A stretch of 64,000 nucleotides of DNA from Incurvaria masculella (taxonomy: Eukaryota; Arthropoda; Insecta; Lepidoptera; Incurvariidae), in assembly GCA_946894095.1 (NCBI GenBank), contig OX335660.1:2423001-2487000 (forward strand), in the 5' to 3' direction. The notes under the pieces are model-generated. The model searched no databases. It was given only the letters and a program-made list of their open reading frames with translations, and was not told where the DNA came from. The translations under genes and the position numbers were made by a program. Numbering within the stretch: the first letter of the stretch is position 1; every line of letters starts with the position of its first letter. Below, piece by piece: positions 51,301 to 57,508 of this stretch.

Positions 51301-53056
51301 TAACTTACCAGTTTCACAAATAAAAAAAAATGTTAAAGAATTTTTGATTGACAGTTTATGATTTTCTATTTTATTTTATGTTTTGTTTGTTTTCTCTTAT
51401 CTGCCTATAACAATTAGAGTTTTTTTTTAAAATATTATTTTACATTTTCTTAATAATTTCTTACTGTTTACTGTTTTCGTGTATTTTTAACTAATTTTAT
51501 GTTGTTGTTTGTTTATTTTTCTTTGTTTGTTTATTTTTCTTTTCCTTCCAAATTTGTAAAAGTTAATGTATACAACTGCACACGCAGACAAACTGTAAGG
51601 TTTCGCGTGTACAGTTTCATGTATGTACATAATATAAAAAAAGTTAAATAAACGCCATTACGTGGCACTGAACCATAAAATCATTATTAAAGGCAGAGAG
51701 TATCCATTTGCTGATCCAAACCAAGTCTCGGCATATATAGCTAAGACGAATGAGGAATTTATATATTAAAAAAAATGTGTCACCTGTCAGTTTGACATTA
51801 TAGCAAAGTATTAATATATCTGTTTTTAAATCGGGGGAACGGCAGAACGTCTAATATGCAGATCGTATAATGTCATATTTTACCAACATTTTAAAACCAA
51901 GCACAACGTATAATCGGCAGATCGTATAATTTTATACGTAGTGCATGAAGAAGTTTAAAAAATTAAATTAATTATTTCTCCATGCATAACGTATAATAGT
52001 CACAACGTATATTATGATCTTTATTTAACAAAAAAGAAAACCATGCATATCATATAATCCAAAAACTTTTCATACGATAAGCACCCTTATGTATATACTT
52101 TTAAAGCGTATACTCGCACGTGACCTTGCGAAATTGTAGCAAATATCGATTTGTAGCAATTTCAGCCTTAAACGTATAACATTATACGTTGTGAATATTA
52201 TACGATATGCATGGTTTTCATTTTTTGGAAAAAAATACTATTATACGTTGTGAATATTATACGTAGTGAATACGACTCTTTAAATCTGGTAATTATTTGT
52301 CCTTGTGTTGCATGGAGGTTCAGAAAACATGTAACATTACAATAGTTGTCGTACAATAAATAGGTGAAATCTTGAGTAGCAGTCAAAGAGACAAATATGC
52401 CTTGCGGCGCTTGCCGATCAATGTTGACTGCCAACCGCTGAGTGCCTTCAAATCAAATCACAATATTCAGACCTCATTTCTTAACAATGTTTGTGCAATG
52501 TGATGTGTTTTTGTGCAGGCAACAGCGGAGTGCAACTCAATGCGCCCGATCTGGACGATGTGAAAGAGTCGGTGCGGGCAGGAGTCACCAAGGTAACCGC
52601 ACTCGTCGTTTTGCAATAAAGACAAAAAGTAAAAAAATGATACAAATATGTCGCACAGTTACCTTCAGGAAAATTCTGTTTTCTCCATCGAAAATGTCCG
52701 ATAAATTGAATCTTTTCTTGAATATATTTTTAAATCCTAGTACGAGTCTCCTATGTTTTCATAAATTAGTTTTTCATGACAGTAGGTGTGGTATTATTCA
52801 TCCATGGTAGACTCTTCATAGCTGTGCTAACACTGGACGCAGTCCTTTCATAATATTCCATGCTCAAGCTTACCCTGTTCAAGAGTTTAACTCCTTATGA
52901 AAAACCACTGAGCGTAATAGCACCTAATGTTTAAAGGACAAGAATTTATTGATGACTACTGAGGTTAATGGGGTGGTGTTGTGTCAGGTGGCCGGCCGGC
53001 TGAGCTCGCTCGCCAACGGCATGATGTCGTCGATCCAGGACCGCTACGGCTACTGA
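30325..53056 (+). CDS. ArfGAP3: ArfGAP2/3 (COPI-associated Arf GTPase-activating protein), complete
   Basis: Thirteen GT-AG exons give one uninterrupted 538-residue protein, close to the usual length of ArfGAP2/3. The N-terminal ArfGAP domain has the C4 zinc finger C27-x2-C30-x16-C47-x2-C50 and the catalytic arginine R55 in [13 protein letters not shown], followed by GGNANA and FFRQH. The C-terminal half carries the ArfGAP2/3-specific blocks: [13 protein letters not shown] (229-241), SDMQSIEQE in exon 8, [15 protein letters not shown] and [11 protein letters not shown] (the Glo3-type repeats), and a C-terminal amphipathic segment [18 protein letters not shown] that fits membrane sensing. The family stimulates GTP hydrolysis on Arf1 at Golgi membranes and works with COPI coat. 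The start follows CAAA, a good insect context. Introns hold most of the transposons in 30-53 kb. A tandem array follows the stop. Confidence 0.97.
30836..31073 (+). mobile_element. SINE body
   Basis: Shared body from GAGCTGTTCCATGGTTCGGA to an A-run at 31064-31073. The polymerase III head is missing. Confidence 0.72.
31136..31330. mobile_element. retroposon of the 23002 family, internally deleted
   Basis: Inverted ends ATGTATAATCGACCGTGAAG and CGATTATACATACATACAT enclose a shortened middle. Confidence 0.65.
31479..31670 (+). CDS. ArfGAP3: ArfGAP2/3 coding exon 2 (zinc finger and catalytic Arg)
   Basis: The acceptor reads GTCGACAG and the donor GCC|GTAAGC. It encodes residues 26-89: [40 protein letters not shown], then [20 protein letters not shown]. 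All four zinc cysteines and R55 are present. Confidence 0.97.
31687..31795 (+). mobile_element. GGGTTCCGTACC element fragment next to an exon
   Basis: GCGAAGGGTTCCGTACCATC begins about 17 bp after the exon-2 donor. Only the 5' part of the element remains. Confidence 0.7.
31897..32264. mobile_element. TTAA-flanked MITE, family a, near full length
   Basis: TTAA at 31893-31896 and 32265-32268. Ends GAACGGCCAGTAAGCCATG and CTTACGGGCCGACC are inverted, and similarity continues inward (AAACGTAGTTTACTAATCAT and its complement). Confidence 0.85.
32437..32568 (+). CDS. ArfGAP3: ArfGAP2/3 coding exon 3
   Basis: The acceptor reads CTCCCCAG and the donor ACCAAG|GTGAGG. It encodes residues 90-133: [44 protein letters not shown], the end of the ArfGAP domain. 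Confidence 0.96.
32731..33173 (-). mobile_element. Helitron-like element
   Basis: In minus orientation it starts TCACTACATAGTATAAAACA and ends CGGGCCGCTAG, with host A before and T after. A GC-rich CCCGTGCGAAGC stretch near the 3' end can form the usual hairpin. Nested in the MITE at 32643-33488. Confidence 0.75.
33241..33385 (-). mobile_element. CR1-like LINE 3' UTR scrap
   Basis: CAGGCAGCATATGCTGATGC, then GTCTAAATCCAG, the same 3' UTR as in the LINE at 7036-7620 but on the other strand. Confidence 0.65.
33905..34119 (-). mobile_element. 5S-headed SINE 3' half, inserted in a retroposon end
   Basis: AAATCGACCATAAAGCAAGG (retroposon end) runs into a T-tract at 33933, then the minus-strand SINE body to 34119. 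The 5S-like head is missing. Confidence 0.7.
34120..34282. repeat. ATACGT-rich inverted repeat plus GGGTTCCGTACC element end
   Basis: ATTATACGTTGTGAATATTA, then GATATGCATGG, then TTGTGAATATTATACGTAGT. The same block occurs at 52170-52275. GAGTACGGAACCCTAAAAA at 34261-34279 is the tail of the lepidopteran element. Confidence 0.65.
34375..34521 (+). CDS. ArfGAP3: ArfGAP2/3 coding exon 4
   Basis: The acceptor reads GTTTCGCAG and the donor CCGCAG|GTCAGT. It encodes residues 134-182: [40 protein letters not shown] and a Pro/Ala-rich end. The DFFEEH word is typical of ArfGAP2/3. Confidence 0.95.
34522..36300. other. ArfGAP2/3 intron 4, mostly unrecognised
   Basis: AT-rich intron with one GC-rich spot at 36085-36100 (GCGCCGCGCGCGCAC). 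Short open frames at 34600-34960 show no recognisable protein words. Confidence 0.5.
36421..36637 (+). mobile_element. 5S-headed SINE, diverged and shortened
   Basis: GTCAGCCTCGGTAGCTCAGT, then GAGCGGTTAAGTTCTGGATG with GGTGACC, the 5S-like stretch, then a deleted body and an A-run. A further 5S-like scrap (CAGCGAGGTTAAGCAAC) precedes it at about 36305-36360. Confidence 0.7.
36673..36810 (+). CDS. ArfGAP3: ArfGAP2/3 coding exon 5
   Basis: The acceptor reads GTGTGCAG and the donor CCGGG|GTGAGT. It encodes residues 183-228: [46 protein letters not shown]. The Lys-rich end precedes the LGARKGG block. Confidence 0.93.
37629..38186. mobile_element. GGAGGTCRCGACA MITE, opposite orientation
   Basis: Starts TAGACTAGGAGGTCGCGACA and ends CGTGACGAAAAATGTCGTG, then is truncated. 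It is about 100 bp from exon 6. Confidence 0.75.
38291..38389 (+). CDS. ArfGAP3: ArfGAP2/3 coding exon 6
   Basis: The acceptor reads TGTCGCACAG and the donor ATGGAG|GTGAGA. It encodes residues 229-261: [33 protein letters not shown], a signature block of ArfGAP2/3. Confidence 0.96.
38731..38800. mobile_element. 70-bp family a MITE
   Basis: TTAA at 38727-38730 and 38801-38804 flank only the two ends, GGTCGGCCCGTAAGC and GCTTACGGGCCGTTG. This is a minimal internally deleted copy. Confidence 0.8.
38830..39193. mobile_element. family a MITE, neighbour of the 70-bp copy
   Basis: Left TTAA at 38826-38829 followed by GGATGGCCCGTAAG. The right end CTTACGGGCCCACA is followed by ATAA, a decayed target site. 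Confidence 0.72.
39295..39685 (+). mobile_element. 5S rRNA-headed SINE (SINE3 type), full length
   Basis: The head GTCAGCCTCAGTGGCCCAGT leads into a 5S rRNA-like stretch with the internal promoter words AGTTAAGCAAC (A box) and TTGGATGGGTGACC (C box). The body from GTTAAACTGTAGGTCCCCTT to the end equals that of the tRNA-headed SINE at 12011. A poly-A run of 17 closes it. Confidence 0.88.
39882..40039 (+). CDS. ArfGAP3: ArfGAP2/3 coding exon 7
   Basis: The acceptor reads TTTATGCAG and the donor GCAC|GTACGT. It encodes residues 262-313: [52 protein letters not shown]. It is strongly GC-biased. Phase 0 in, phase 2 out. Confidence 0.92.
40059..40371 (-). mobile_element. lepidopteran GGGTTCCGTACC element, minus strand
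   Basis: Plus-strand words GGGCTCCGTACCC and GATGGTACGGAACCCTTCGT mark its two ends. It begins about 20 bp after the exon-7 donor. Confidence 0.8.
40383..40710 (-). mobile_element. RTE-clade LINE 3' end
   Basis: The minus strand reads [40 protein letters not shown] and [10 protein letters not shown], the standard C terminus of RTE-type elements. Smaller scraps are at 11033-11085 and 44028-44165. Confidence 0.88.
40915..41299 (-). mobile_element. 5S-headed SINE, full length
   Basis: Same structure as 39295-39685 on the minus strand. The 5S-like head is at 41175-41299 and the T-tract (poly-A end) at 40915-40922. Confidence 0.86.
41335..41460 (-). mobile_element. SINE body 3' part
   Basis: GCTAATACCACACCCACAGT and GGTGCCATGCCAGGACCTTC, followed by loss of the rest. 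It lies just upstream of ArfGAP exon 8. Confidence 0.7.
41523..41657 (+). CDS. ArfGAP3: ArfGAP2/3 coding exon 8
   Basis: The acceptor reads CGTGACGCAG and the donor ATCAG|GTGAGC. It encodes residues 314-359: [44 protein letters not shown]. The SDMQSIEQE word is conserved in ArfGAP2/3. Confidence 0.95.
41744..42300. other. intron 8, partly repeat-like
   Basis: 41744-41950 resembles the (AACTG) family region (CACTCGGATTTGTCATATTT) but is too diverged to place. The stretch 41982-42248 has an open frame without recognisable protein words. Confidence 0.4.
42505..43200. mobile_element. long-inverted-repeat MITE with a nested foldback
   Basis: CAAGTGGGTATTAAGGGA at the left and TGAATGCCCACTTG at the right are inverted, and the arms pair inward over several hundred bases (TATAAGAAATAGCAAAAACA, AGTGTCACTTATAAG). 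Partial arms also occur at 59288-59400 and 59585-59650. Confidence 0.65.
42808..42961. repeat. 154-bp foldback with perfect 27-bp inverted ends
   Basis: CATGTTTGAAAAATGTTACG plus GCTTTTC at the left is exactly complementary to the right end. The core has CTCCGACGTTTCGAGC, as at 9141-9245. It sits in the centre of the MITE at 42505-43200. Confidence 0.8.
43570..43660 (-). mobile_element. LINE 3' UTR scrap
   Basis: GACACATCAGCGTGGGCCTA, then TAAAATAAATAAATAAATA, resembles the 3' end of the CR1-like family. Confidence 0.45.
44028..44165 (-). mobile_element. RTE-like LINE 3' scrap
   Basis: GTCCACTGCTGGACGTAGGC, then CTCCCCCAGCCTTCGCCAAG, the usual tail region of RTE elements in insects, minus strand. 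Confidence 0.6.
44372..44535 (+). CDS. ArfGAP3: ArfGAP2/3 coding exon 9
   Basis: The acceptor reads CATGTGTAAG, with a weak pyrimidine tract, and the donor CAAC|GTGAGT. It encodes residues 359-413: [20 protein letters not shown], a Gly run, [27 protein letters not shown]. Phase and content fit. Confidence 0.92.
44545..44605 (-). mobile_element. CR1-like LINE 3' tail
   Basis: ATTATTATTATTTATTATTA, then CACTAGCAGCTGCAAGCTGA, then TGCGTGTAC, the end word of the CR1-like family, right after exon 9. Confidence 0.6.
44665..45206. mobile_element. TTAA-flanked MITE, family b, intact ends
   Basis: TTAA at 44661-44664 and 45207-45210. Ends GGCGGCCCAACC and GGTTGGGCCCCC. Internal inverted sequence is shared with 15562-16080. 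Confidence 0.82.
45218..45390 (-). mobile_element. CR1-like LINE 3' fragment, frameshifted
   Basis: The minus strand reads [14 protein letters not shown], then after frame changes [20 protein letters not shown] codons. A dead copy. Confidence 0.6.
46041..47250. repeat. 1.2-kb palindrome in ArfGAP2/3 intron 9
   Basis: The left arm (about 46041-46475) and right arm (about 46748-47250) are near-identical inverted copies. Shared words include GATGTGGCCGAACTCATAGA, AAGCTGTAGCTAGTTTTCCC and AAAAAGGGGTGACCCACTGA. The right arm has about 95 bp extra near 46870-46945. The spacer is a GAGCCGGTAGTCTCAG MITE (46439-46787), whose own inverted ends form the inner part of the palindrome. Confidence 0.82.
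47350..47521 (+). CDS. ArfGAP3: ArfGAP2/3 coding exon 10
   Basis: The acceptor reads GTTCGCGCAG and the donor AACAG|GTGAGT. It encodes residues 414-470: [57 protein letters not shown]. The [14 protein letters not shown] block is a Glo3-type motif. Confidence 0.95.
47583..47971 (-). mobile_element. tRNA-headed SINE, near full length
   Basis: The minus strand starts GCGGCTCGTACCCTAGTGGC (A box), has AAGGTTCAAATCCTCG (B box), then GTGCATTTCGTCACGAATGC and the shared body to about 47583. Confidence 0.8.
48195..48560 (-). mobile_element. jockey-like LINE 3' fragment
   Basis: The minus strand reads [40 protein letters not shown] and [17 protein letters not shown], the C terminus of jockey-clade reverse transcriptases. 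Confidence 0.85.
49463..49524 (+). CDS. ArfGAP3: ArfGAP2/3 coding exon 11
   Basis: The acceptor reads GTATGTGACAG and the donor CGCAGC|GTGAGT. It encodes residues 471-491: [20 protein letters not shown], the second Glo3-type ISS-x-x-x-FG motif. The smallest exon of the gene. Confidence 0.95.
49841..51361 (+). mobile_element. non-LTR retrotransposon, intact 506-codon reverse-transcriptase region
   Basis: One frame is open from just after a stop at 49838-49840 to the TGA at 51359-51361. Motifs in order: [18 protein letters not shown] (domain 1), [15 protein letters not shown] (motif A), [20 protein letters not shown] (motif B), [11 protein letters not shown] (catalytic FADD) and a C-terminal [10 protein letters not shown] region. 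It is 5'-truncated, with no endonuclease seen. A 3' UTR follows to about 51660 (AATAAACGCCATTA). The absence of frame breaks suggests a recent insertion into ArfGAP intron 11. The clade is Jockey/CR1-like by motif style. Confidence 0.9.
51835..52290. repeat. ATACGT/TATACG inverted-word cluster
   Basis: Repeated CGTATAAT and ATTATACG words with GATATGCATGG. The stretch 52170-52275 is nearly the same as 34130-34245. Confidence 0.6.
52519..52592 (+). CDS. ArfGAP3: ArfGAP2/3 coding exon 12
   Basis: The acceptor reads TTTTGTGCAG and the donor ACCAAG|GTAACC. It encodes residues 492-516: [24 protein letters not shown]. It begins the conserved C-terminal helix. Confidence 0.94.
52988..53056 (+). CDS. 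ArfGAP3: ArfGAP2/3 coding exon 13, stop
   Basis: The acceptor reads TGTGTCAG. It encodes residues 517-538, [20 protein letters not shown] then GY, followed by TGA at 53054-53056. Together with VTK from exon 12 it gives the C-terminal amphipathic segment typical of ArfGAP2/3. Confidence 0.96.
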   Translation: MAGRLSSLANGMMSSIQDRYGY

Positions 53057-54985
53057 TACACGGCCCCCGTGCCGCCGCCGCCGACGGCCGGGCAACCGCT
53101 CACCCCCAACTAGAGACTGCACCCAAGCTGACATATGATCGCATACTCAAGTACTTGCGTATGTACGCAAACACTTGAGTATATATGCAAACACTTGAGT
53201 ATCTAAGCGAACACTTGAGTGTGTTCGTGAACACTTGAGTATGTGTGTGAACACTTGAGTATTTACGTGAACACTTGAGTATGTACGTGAACACTTGAGT
53301 ATCTATGCGAATACTTGAGTATGTACATGAACACATGAGTATCTACGCGAACACTTGAGTATTCATGCGAACACTTGAGTATCTACGCTAACACTTGAGT
53401 TCATGTGAACACTTGAGTATCTACGCGAACACTTAGTTGAAAACTTTGACATTTCCAACAGTGGTGGCTGCCTGCCAATCAAATCCATTTATTTTAACTT
53501 TATGTTTGCTTTCAACCAGAAGGATACTTTGGCCTGTCTCTTACTGTAGGCAAACACATAAGTACATACACAAACACTTGAATATGTATGTATACACTCG
53601 AGTATGTACACGAGTGCCCACCGGTAAGGGCGCAGACCTCTGAAGGGGGAAGAGGAAAATTTTTCGTTGCAGTTCTTATAAAATTTATAAAAACGTATAA
53701 AAAAAAAAATACAAAATTTGTAGGAACCCACCTTCATTTGTATTTTTCGGTTGACTCTTGCAAACGTAGGGAACCATCAAACATAGGTGTTCAAATAGTT
53801 ATATTTTTAAAGTGAAAAAAAAAACTGACCAACCGATAATATCATGTGTGTCAGCCAGCTAGCCTTGCTAGCAAGTTTCGCATAAAAGTCACGACATGGG
53901 TGCATTTTTGTCTCAATCACCTAAAGTCTTGCGAGTAAATTGGGTATGTGCCCAATTGTTATTAAAAAGTTACTAAGATACATCACATCACAATTCAGAC
54001 AAATGGGATACGCACAGCAATAGAGTACTTTTCAGCTTTGGGTTAACAGTTACCTTTCTGGTTAAAGCTAATGATAAACAGTCAAACTATATTAATATTT
54101 GTTAATATTGCTTGGGAAGACATACACACAATCATTGTAGAAAATGTGTCTCGATCAACTACACTTTGAACTGTCCACAACTGTACTGGAAGATAGGACA
54201 GCATGTGAAATGTTAAATAATGGTATTAATTTTGGGGTATACGACGAAAAATTGCATCTTTCATGTTAATTAATTACTGTTTAAAAAACAGTTGGAAGTC
54301 GAGAATGGCCTATTCTTTTAAATCTTAAATGTTAAGAAAACATATTTATAGAATGGATTGAAATGATTTCGTGTAGACATTTTCAGAAAAGACAGCTAGA
54401 CGACTAGCTTCAAAATAAAGTATGTTTTCCGATGTCTTCAGACATGTTTTTCTCATAAGCATTTTCAAATAATCCATAAGACTTCTATGTTAATTATTTC
54501 GTAATTATTGTATGTATTAAATTATTTAGACTTTGTAATACTTATCTTATTTATAGATGGTTTTTTATATGTATATATAGAGCACTGAATGGATTTAGCC
54601 ACTTGCTACAACATTGCTAGAACATTTAAAATATGTTTCTTTTTAGGATATTTCTTTAACATTATAAAAATGCCATTCATTATTTTTGTTAATTCATAAA
54701 TTACTTGTCCTGGCGTCTAAATGTGTAAATATTAATAAATGCAATTTGTAGACAATAAAAGTATGCACACAGATAGCTCTTGCATAAATTTGATCTATAT
54801 ATATATGGGGATTGTTCTACTCATACAATATGTTGGTAAGTCGAATTGTATGCCATTTCATTGTAATCGAAATTATTTGGCGGATAAAACAATTTTTTAA
54901 CTTTATATTTTGAAATGTATCGCGACTTGGAAAAAAAATTTACAGTTATCATTTTGTTTAAGTATCTAAGAATGTATAAAATAAA
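53057..54985 (+). other. ArfGAP2/3 probable 3' UTR
   Basis: It holds a 20-bp tandem array (53153-53430) and then AT-rich sequence. AATAAA signals lie at 54414-54419, 54734-54739, 54754-54759 and 54980-54985, so the end of the transcript cannot be fixed from sequence. Confidence 0.55.
53153..53430. repeat. 20-bp tandem array, 14 units
   Basis: Units follow ACTTGAGTATNTANGCGAAC, thirteen of 20 bp and one of 18 bp (53393-53410), with 1-6 differences between units. Degenerate units continue at about 53550-53611. Each junction reads ACACTTGAG. The array starts 97 bp after the ArfGAP stop codon. Confidence 0.95.
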
Positions 54986-55402
54986 TATTTGTTTCTAGAT
55001 ATAATTATATAAATATAATTATATTTATATACACATTGTTTTATTTTACCTTCACACATTCACAGTATAACCCCATCCCTCAGTGCCCTTTCTGTCATCG
55101 TTAGACGCGTACCAGGGAGGTAATGCACCCATTCACTGTCGGCAGTACCAAAATAAGAATCAACCGATCCTCTCGATCCTTTATTCATAGATCCCAGTCG
55201 GGAGGCTTTATCTTCCGCCCTTGCATGTACCATGTGTATGGAAGCAATAAAGATTTTTATTATTATTCACAGTATGTATATATTTATTATCAAATTTTAG
55301 GTTTACATTATTTAATCCAAAAATACAAAAATAAGCCTTAAATAATATAAACCTAAAAGGAGGAGGTCCCACCTGGGACAAATCCTGTAAGGCCGCTGCG
55401 AG

Positions 55403-56487
55403 CTACAGAGACAGAAACCGCCGAACGATTCTCGTGTTCGAGAGTAGAACCGCTTTCTGCATCTGGAATCGGAGCCCAATATCGATACCTAATTTTTCTA
55501 AGTGTTTGGCCAAATTCTTTGGGACAACGCCGTTCGTAGACATAACAATTGGCACGATGGTGGTTTTCCGTGCACGCCACATGGCGGTAACCTCGTGGGC
55601 CAGGTCTAAATATTTCATAAGTTTCTCATTTTCGGCCCTGTTGAAGTTTTCGTCATGTGGTATTGTTATGTCTACGAGGAAGATCTCGTTGGACTTGGGA
55701 TCGAACAATACAATATCGGGCTTATTGCACTTAATTGTCTTATCGGTTTGTATTGGTCGATCCCAATAGAGCATAGTGCCATCTTTTTCCAACACGTCTT
55801 CCGGTTTGTATTTATAATATGGCACCACCGAGTCGATGAGGCCGTATTTAAAAGCAAGTTGCTGATAAACTATTTTGGCTACTTGATTGTGCCGCTCCAG
55901 GTACTCAACGCTCGCCAGGCGCGAGCAACCCGAAATAATATGGCGGATGGTCCCACCTGGTTGGCCACAGGCTCGGCAGGTATCGACCGATCCATCCTTC
56001 ATTATATACTTCCGGAAGTTACGCGTGACGATCATTTGGTCCTGAATGGCACAAACGAAGCCTTCGGTTTCTCCGAATAGGTCACCAAACCGCATCCATT
56101 GAACTGAATCCAAGAGATGCGTGTTTGGCGACTCTAGTACTCGGAGGGCTCGAACCGCGTGCTCATCCGTGATAGCAAGATCGGGCGAGCTCTGGACAAC
56201 ACCTCTTCGAGCATGAATGACTGCACATTTATCGAGGCCGAACTCCATACGTATAGCGTTACTAAATGTTAATGTTACGCTCAGGAGTTCAGCTAGATGT
56301 ACCTCGTTTGATGTTGTTAGTTTCAAGTCATCCATGTAAAAGAGATGTGATTGTTTTTGTCCACCTCTCTGCAGTTGATAGCCTAATCCAGTCTGGTTCA
56401 GTAAAAAGCTCAAAGGGTTAAGTGCTAAACAGAACCAGAGTGGACTAAGGCTATCACCCTGGAATATTCCCCGCTTAATCTGTATTG
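55403..56487 (-). mobile_element. R2/R4-like LINE C-terminal half (RT, zinc finger, restriction-like endonuclease)
   Basis: The minus strand is open for about 360 codons. It starts at IKRGIFQGDSLSPLWFCLAL (RT motif B), then HLFYMDDLKL (catalytic YMDD), a CRACGQPGGTIRHIISGC zinc-finger motif (C-x2-C-x8-H-x4-C), and PDIVLFDPKSNEIFLVDITI, the PD-(D/E)xK-like endonuclease core of R2/R4-type elements. It is 5'-truncated at about 56487. It lies between the ArfGAP and OGFOD1 genes, antisense to ArfGAP. Confidence 0.85.
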
Positions 56488-56711
56488 GCGTTCACAATAT
56501 ATAATTAAATGTTGTTTTACTTACGTCCTTATCCAACTAAACGCAATTGGCTCTTATCAAGCCCTTAAGTATTTTTTTGTTTTTATTATAATTAGTAGCA
56601 TCTTCAAAAATACTGCCAATGTAAAACTCACTTCCTTACTTAAATCAATGAAAAAAAATAATTACAATAATTTGGATAGCAAAATAAATCACAAGAAATT
56701 CCTACATCTTC

Positions 56712-56960
56712 ATGAAGTTGTTTAAAATGAAACCAACATTTTCACTTACAACAAAATATATTTACAAAATTTTCAGGTCCTCTTGCACAGTGCTCCGAAC
56801 TAATCCAAGTGTCACTGACAAAATAAACATACTTCACACCGTCCAAACAATAGCATTGCGAAATTTCGCTACAAATGTACAGCATAATCTTAACGTAAAA
56901 CAGACATCAGTGTTTTCTCAAACTAAAATAGGCACAACGATGAGAAAACTACTAGACTAG
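56712..56960 (+). other. 82-codon open frame, unrecognised
   Basis: The frame opens at an ATG, passes an acceptor-like TTTTCAG near 56771-56777 and ends in the MITE that starts at 56953. It is Lys/Ser/Thr-rich with RNFATN, which recalls a mitochondrial presequence, but I recognise no family. It could be an exon cut by the MITE or chance. Confidence 0.2.
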
Positions 56961-57508
56961 GAGGTCGCGACAAAAATGGTAACGATAACGTAAATGGCTG
57001 AAACTGCATTCACGGGATAAGGACCAACCCTTTGAAGCTAGATGTGTCAGTCTGCCTGTTCCAAGTGGTTGCGTTTAGTAGATAAGGGGCCTGAAAAAGT
57101 AGTTATGGTGACAAAAAATAAATATGATAAGGTAAATGGATACAAATGACGAAGCATGAAAGTAGCATAACATACTTGGTTAGCAATACAAAAACTAAAC
57201 AAATCTTTGGTTGCATTTCGTTGTTATAGGCGATTTAGGTTACAGTTATAACTTTAGGTATATTTAAGTATTTAATTTACAAATCGACTGGTTATTGTTG
57301 TATAATTAATAAGTATCAATGTTTCTAATCAATCAGTATATTCATCAGCATGTACATATCAACATCTGTTTTATATAGCCAATCTATAGAACGCAACCAC
57401 TTTGCACAGGCAGACTTACACATTTAGCATCAGAGGGTTGGTATCTAACCTGTGAACCAAAATTCAGCCATTTACATTATCGTGACCGAAAATGTCGTGA
57501 CCTCCCGG
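56953..57508. mobile_element. GGAGGTCRCGACA MITE, third copy
   Basis: Both ends are present (TAGACTAGGAGGTCGCGACA and TGTCGTGACCTCCCGG). Internal words match the copies at 19425 and 37629. Confidence 0.8.

Noticed and set aside
53153..53430. CRISPR-like array
   Set aside because: Units follow each other without spacers and vary in sequence; this is a minisatellite in a eukaryotic 3' UTR.
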